Positions 6,220-8,666 of a stretch of DNA of 8,666 bases are shown here, piece by piece. How positions within the stretch are numbered: the first letter of the stretch is position 1; every line of letters begins with the position of its first letter. The position numbers were made by a program, and so were the translations under genes. Below the pieces are notes generated by a model. That model saw only the letters and a list, made by a program, of their open reading frames with translations, was not told the DNA's origin and searched no databases. Source of the stretch: Desulfurococcales archaeon (GTDB lineage Archaea; Thermoproteota; Thermoprotei_A; Sulfolobales; Desulfurococcaceae); assembly GCA_026985375.1 (NCBI GenBank), contig JALSQP010000110.1, forward strand, positions 1 through 8,666. The letters are read 5' to 3'.

Positions 6220-6840
6220 TTAGAGACTTACCACCTTCTTTCGGAAAAGTCTTGTTTCTTCCTCATATGTGTTCTTACCGATCACAACTACATCAACGCC
6301 TTCACCACTATAGCTATCCCTCTCGGTTGCAGCCTTAACAGCTCTGTATGCTAGTTCTTTCGCTTCTTCAAGACCCAGATCTTCCCGATAGCCTGACTCT
6401 AGAACGCCATATGCGACCGGCGAACCTGAGCCCGTGGCCATATATTTTTCTTCGCTGAGACTACCAAACAAGTCTACATAATAAAGATGAGGCATTGTAT
6501 CATATCCACCTATGATAAGTTGAACTATGAACGGAGTCATCCTCAAGTACGCTTGGAGTATAAGGGAGATCTGTGAGGCGAGGCCCCTAATACTTATGGG
6601 TTTCCCCATCTCGAGGCTGTATTTACGCGATATGTATTTGGCTTGTTCAACAATATACTGTGCATCAGCTACGAGACCAGAAATAGTCATTGCTGCATGA
6701 TCATCTATTTTTTGTATCTTTTTAACTCTGTTATGCGCAACCATAGTGCCCGCTGTAGCACGTTTATCAGCTGCTAGGACAACATAATCCCCTACAACAA
6801 GTCCAACTGTAGTCGTCTTAGACACGGTCTTACTAGTCAT
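6220..6840 (-). CDS. psmB2: Proteasome beta subunit, catalytic
   Basis: 206 residues. Active beta subunit of the 20S proteasome. An 8-residue propeptide (MTSKTVSK) precedes TTTVG, so Thr9 becomes the N-terminal nucleophile after autocleavage. The catalytic set is complete in mature numbering: Thr1 (Thr9), Asp17 (Asp25 in LAADKR), Lys33 (Lys41). The supporting motifs GSGSP (137-141) and RDSYSGEG (174-181) are present. The ATG at 6840 has GGTGG (6851-6847) 6 nt upstream, and a TATA box lies about 60 bp before it. It is transcribed away from egsA. It complements the degenerate beta at 1-539: family knowledge from Sulfolobus indicates mixed rings in which only this type supplies active sites. No alpha subunit is in the window. 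Confidence 0.96.
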   Translation of the reverse strand: MTSKTVSKTTTVGLVVGDYVVLAADKRATAGTMVAHNRVKKIQKIDDHAAMTISGLVADAQYIVEQAKYISRKYSLEMGKPISIRGLASQISLILQAYLRMTPFIVQLIIGGYDTMPHLYYVDLFGSLSEEKYMATGSGSPVAYGVLESGYREDLGLEEAKELAYRAVKAATERDSYSGEGVDVVVIGKNTYEEETRLFRKKVVSL

Positions 6841-6894
6841 TAATACCCACCGTTATCAGGAGTAATGCCATGCACAAACTATCTAATTATCCTT

Positions 6895-6904
6895 ATTTAT
6901 AAAT
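6895..6904. promoter_or_regulatory. Palindromic TATA box shared by divergent psmB2 and egsA promoters
   Basis: ATTTATAAAT is a perfect 10-bp palindrome at 6895-6904 in the 107-bp gap between the divergent genes. Its centre is about 60 bp from the psmB2 ATG (6840) and about 48 bp from the egsA GTG (6948). With a TATA-to-start spacing of about 25 bp, leaders of about 33 nt and 23 nt result, each holding a GGTG-type ribosome-binding site (6851-6847 and 6937-6940). No other equally good TATA box is seen in the gap. Confidence 0.6.
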
Positions 6905-6947
6905 ACACTTGTAGCCACCAATAATTTGTTTGTAATGGTGTATAGAA

Positions 6948-8018
6948 GTGAATAACGCTAAGCAACACAGGATTATCTTACCGAAACTTGTTGTCGTCGG
7001 AAACAATGTTGCATCTAGTATAACGCGTTATCTCGAGGAAATAGATGTCTCAACTGATGATCGCATAGCCTTGATAACAGGGCCTCACGTGTATGAGAAG
7101 ATATCGCGTAAAATAGAGGAGCATCTTAAGGTTTCCGGCTTTAAGGTGAGCACATGGATTGTTGAGTCTCCCCATATATCCGTGGCTGAAAAAGTAGCGG
7201 TCGAGACAGGGGGGCGGGGTGTAACCATATACCTGGGCATTGGCGGTGGTAAATCTATAGATATAGCCAAGTATTCTGCGTCCAGGAATAATGGGTTACT
7301 GGTAAGTGTTCCAACAGCCGCTAGTCATGATGGGATAACATCTCCTTTTGCAAGTCTTAAGGGCAGGGATAAACCAACAAGTATGCCTGCTGTTACACCC
7401 ACACTGATCCTCGCCGATATATCGATCATATCAAGAGCCCCTAGAAGACTAAATCTCAGCGGTGTAGGAGACCTCATAGGAAAGCTCACGGCTGTTAAGG
7501 ACTGGCAATTAGCACATAGGCTTAAAGGAGAGTATTATGGCGAGTATGCCGCACAGCTAGCACTCCTATCGGCGAAACACGTGCTGAGATACCACGAGCT
7601 CATCGGAAGTGGTAACCCTGATGGTATTAGAATTCTTGTCGAAGCACTAATAAGTAGTGGTGTGGCGATGTGCATAGCTGGTTCGAGCAGGCCTGCAAGC
7701 GGTTCTGAACACTTGTTCAGTCATGCCCTAGACATACTTGTTCCGGGGAAGGCACTACATGGAGAACAAGTAGGAGTTGGGACAATTATGATGCTATACC
7801 TCTATGGCGATAAGCGATGGAAGAAGGTCAGGTCGGTAATGAGAACGATCGGCTTGCCCGTAACGGCGAGAGAACTGGGTATACCGGCTGAGATCATTGT
7901 TAAGGCTTTAACCATAGCACATCGTATTAGGCCGGAAAGATACACGATACTAGGTGAGAACGGCCTTACGCCAGAAGCGGCTTGGAGACTGGCTAAAGAA
8001 ACAGGTGTTATAGAGTAA
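6948..8018 (+). CDS. egsA: sn-glycerol-1-phosphate dehydrogenase
   Basis: 356 residues, the usual archaeal length. It reduces dihydroxyacetone phosphate to sn-glycerol-1-phosphate with NAD(P)H, giving the backbone stereochemistry of archaeal ether lipids. It belongs to the iron-type alcohol dehydrogenase/glycerol dehydrogenase superfamily and is a cytoplasmic zinc enzyme. Visible signatures: GIGGGKSID (97-105, dinucleotide binding), SHDGITSP (126-133), and metal ligands Asp175 (GVGDLIGK), His255 (SGSEHLFSHAL) and His271 (LHGEQVGVG). GTG start with GGTG 7 nt upstream. It is divergent from psmB2 through a compact shared promoter and convergent with the FKBP gene 22 bp downstream, so it is probably monocistronic. 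Confidence 0.96.
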   Translation: MNNAKQHRIILPKLVVVGNNVASSITRYLEEIDVSTDDRIALITGPHVYEKISRKIEEHLKVSGFKVSTWIVESPHISVAEKVAVETGGRGVTIYLGIGGGKSIDIAKYSASRNNGLLVSVPTAASHDGITSPFASLKGRDKPTSMPAVTPTLILADISIISRAPRRLNLSGVGDLIGKLTAVKDWQLAHRLKGEYYGEYAAQLALLSAKHVLRYHELIGSGNPDGIRILVEALISSGVAMCIAGSSRPASGSEHLFSHALDILVPGKALHGEQVGVGTIMMLYLYGDKRWKKVRSVMRTIGLPVTARELGIPAEIIVKALTIAHRIRPERYTILGENGLTPEAAWRLAKETGVIE

Positions 8019-8040
8019 AGTGATACTATAGCTGCTCGGG

Positions 8041-8666
8041 CTAGATCTTCTCCTCCACAGCTTCTTCCTTAGTCCCCTCCGTCTCCTCTTCGGATTCCTT
8101 CTTCTCAATTCTTTCTTGTTTCTCTACCTTCTCTTCCTTCTGTCTCGTGAATACTTCCTGAAACACCACCTTATCTACATCATCTTTCAGCATATCGTAA
8201 ATATCCGTGACAAGGAGTATCTTGGCATATTGTATATCTCTTCTAGCCATGTATTTCGTCGGGATCTCTATGACTACTTTCTTCTCCCCAGGATCATACT
8301 CTATCTTGAGCTCCTCCTCCGGTATTTGTAGATACCTCCTAGCAAGACCTTTGATCTTCTCCTCTGTTTTCTCGAGCTTTCTAACTATCTTGATCTTATA
8401 GACAAGAGTCTTACCTGCAAGTGGGTGGTTGAAGTCGATGATCACTCTGCCGCCGGTTACGCTTTTTACAACTCCTTTCTCGCCGCCGACCTCTACAACG
8501 TCTCCGACCTGAACCCTATATCCTCGCCTCCTAAACTCTCTTATACTTAACACCCTCACTTTGCTAGGATCTCTTTCACCGAATGCTTTTTCAGGTGGAA
8601 CTTCTATCTCAGCTTCTCCACCCACGTCGAGCTCCTTGATCTTCTCCTCAACATACTTATTGAGCC
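8041..8666 (-). CDS. Long FKBP-type (SlyD-like) peptidyl-prolyl cis-trans isomerase, 5' end missing
   Basis: 207 codons are visible and the frame stays open to the right edge, so the N-terminus lies outside. The GTG at 8625 is an internal Val, since the frame continues upstream as LNKYVEEKIKELD. The visible part has the flap motif VPPEKAFGERDP, an insert-in-flap chaperone domain, and the closing FKBP strand NHPLAGKTL (8404-8430), all as in SlyD and archaeal FKBPs. About 70 residues of extra alpha/beta domain follow, as in long-type archaeal FKBPs. The last 34 residues (8044-8145) are a Lys/Glu-rich, probably disordered or coiled-coil tail. Expected role: cytoplasmic prolyl isomerase and holdase chaperone. 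It converges with egsA. Confidence 0.9.
   Translation of the reverse strand, partial: LNKYVEEKIKELDVGGEAEIEVPPEKAFGERDPSKVRVLSIREFRRRGYRVQVGDVVEVGGEKGVVKSVTGGRVIIDFNHPLAGKTLVYKIKIVRKLEKTEEKIKGLARRYLQIPEEELKIEYDPGEKKVVIEIPTKYMARRDIQYAKILLVTDIYDMLKDDVDKVVFQEVFTRQKEEKVEKQERIEKKESEEETEGTKEEAVEEKI

Noticed and set aside
8041..8625. FKBP gene starting at the GTG at 8625
   Set aside because: The frame is open upstream to the window edge and encodes sensible FKBP sequence, and the N-terminal FKBP strands would otherwise be missing, so the gene is truncated by the window rather than short.

Overview
The window looks like a chromosomal segment of a hyperthermophilic crenarchaeon (Thermoproteota). Desulfurococcales is my best guess at the order, from protein character alone. 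The support is a set of archaeal hallmark genes: an archaeal-lipid sn-glycerol-1-phosphate dehydrogenase, a KH-MBL-beta-CASP termination nuclease (aCPSF1/FttA), an archaeal-type NadM, a TFB-like zinc-ribbon protein, and two proteasome beta subunits, one of them catalytically degenerate as is usual in crenarchaea. Other archaeal signs are AT-rich TATA boxes about 50-60 bp before start codons, GGTG/GGAGGTGA ribosome-binding sites, frequent GTG starts, tightly packed genes, and many ATA and AGG/AGA codons.

Layout: (1) 1-539, minus strand, 3'-truncated by the window edge: non-catalytic proteasome beta subunit. (2) 540-807, divergent intergenic region: a TATA box facing the proteasome gene, then an abrupt G+C-rich island (601-663, 45 of 63 bases G/C by my count) that can fold into two hairpins and carries a G-quadruplex-type motif on the minus strand, then an AT-rich stretch with a perfect small hairpin and a C-run complementary to the island's G-run. 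(3) 808-2518, plus strand: a reduced TFB-like protein followed after 4 bp by a Nog1-family GTPase. (4) 2487-6840, minus strand, read right to left: catalytic proteasome beta subunit, aCPSF1/FttA, NMN adenylyltransferase, RNA 3'-phosphate cyclase. The last three genes are packed with a 9-bp gap and an 11-bp overlap. (5) 6841-6947: a compact divergent promoter whose palindromic TATA box could serve both sides. (6) 6948-8018, plus: G1P dehydrogenase. (7) 8041-8666, minus, 5'-truncated: long SlyD-like FKBP prolyl isomerase.

How the genes work together: most are information-processing or quality-control functions, namely proteolysis (two 20S beta subunits), protein folding (FKBP), RNA 3'-end formation and repair (FttA, RtcA), transcription initiation (TFB-like) and ribosome assembly (Nog1). 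Two metabolic enzymes, NadM and EgsA, are embedded among them. The minus-strand run puts an RNA-cleaving termination factor upstream of an enzyme that modifies RNA 3' ends.

I see no CRISPR array, transposon, tRNA, rRNA or toxin-antitoxin pair. The genes are mostly conserved housekeeping genes. The parts least explained by known families are the structured intergenic island at 601-663 and the reduced TFB-like protein at 808-1416.
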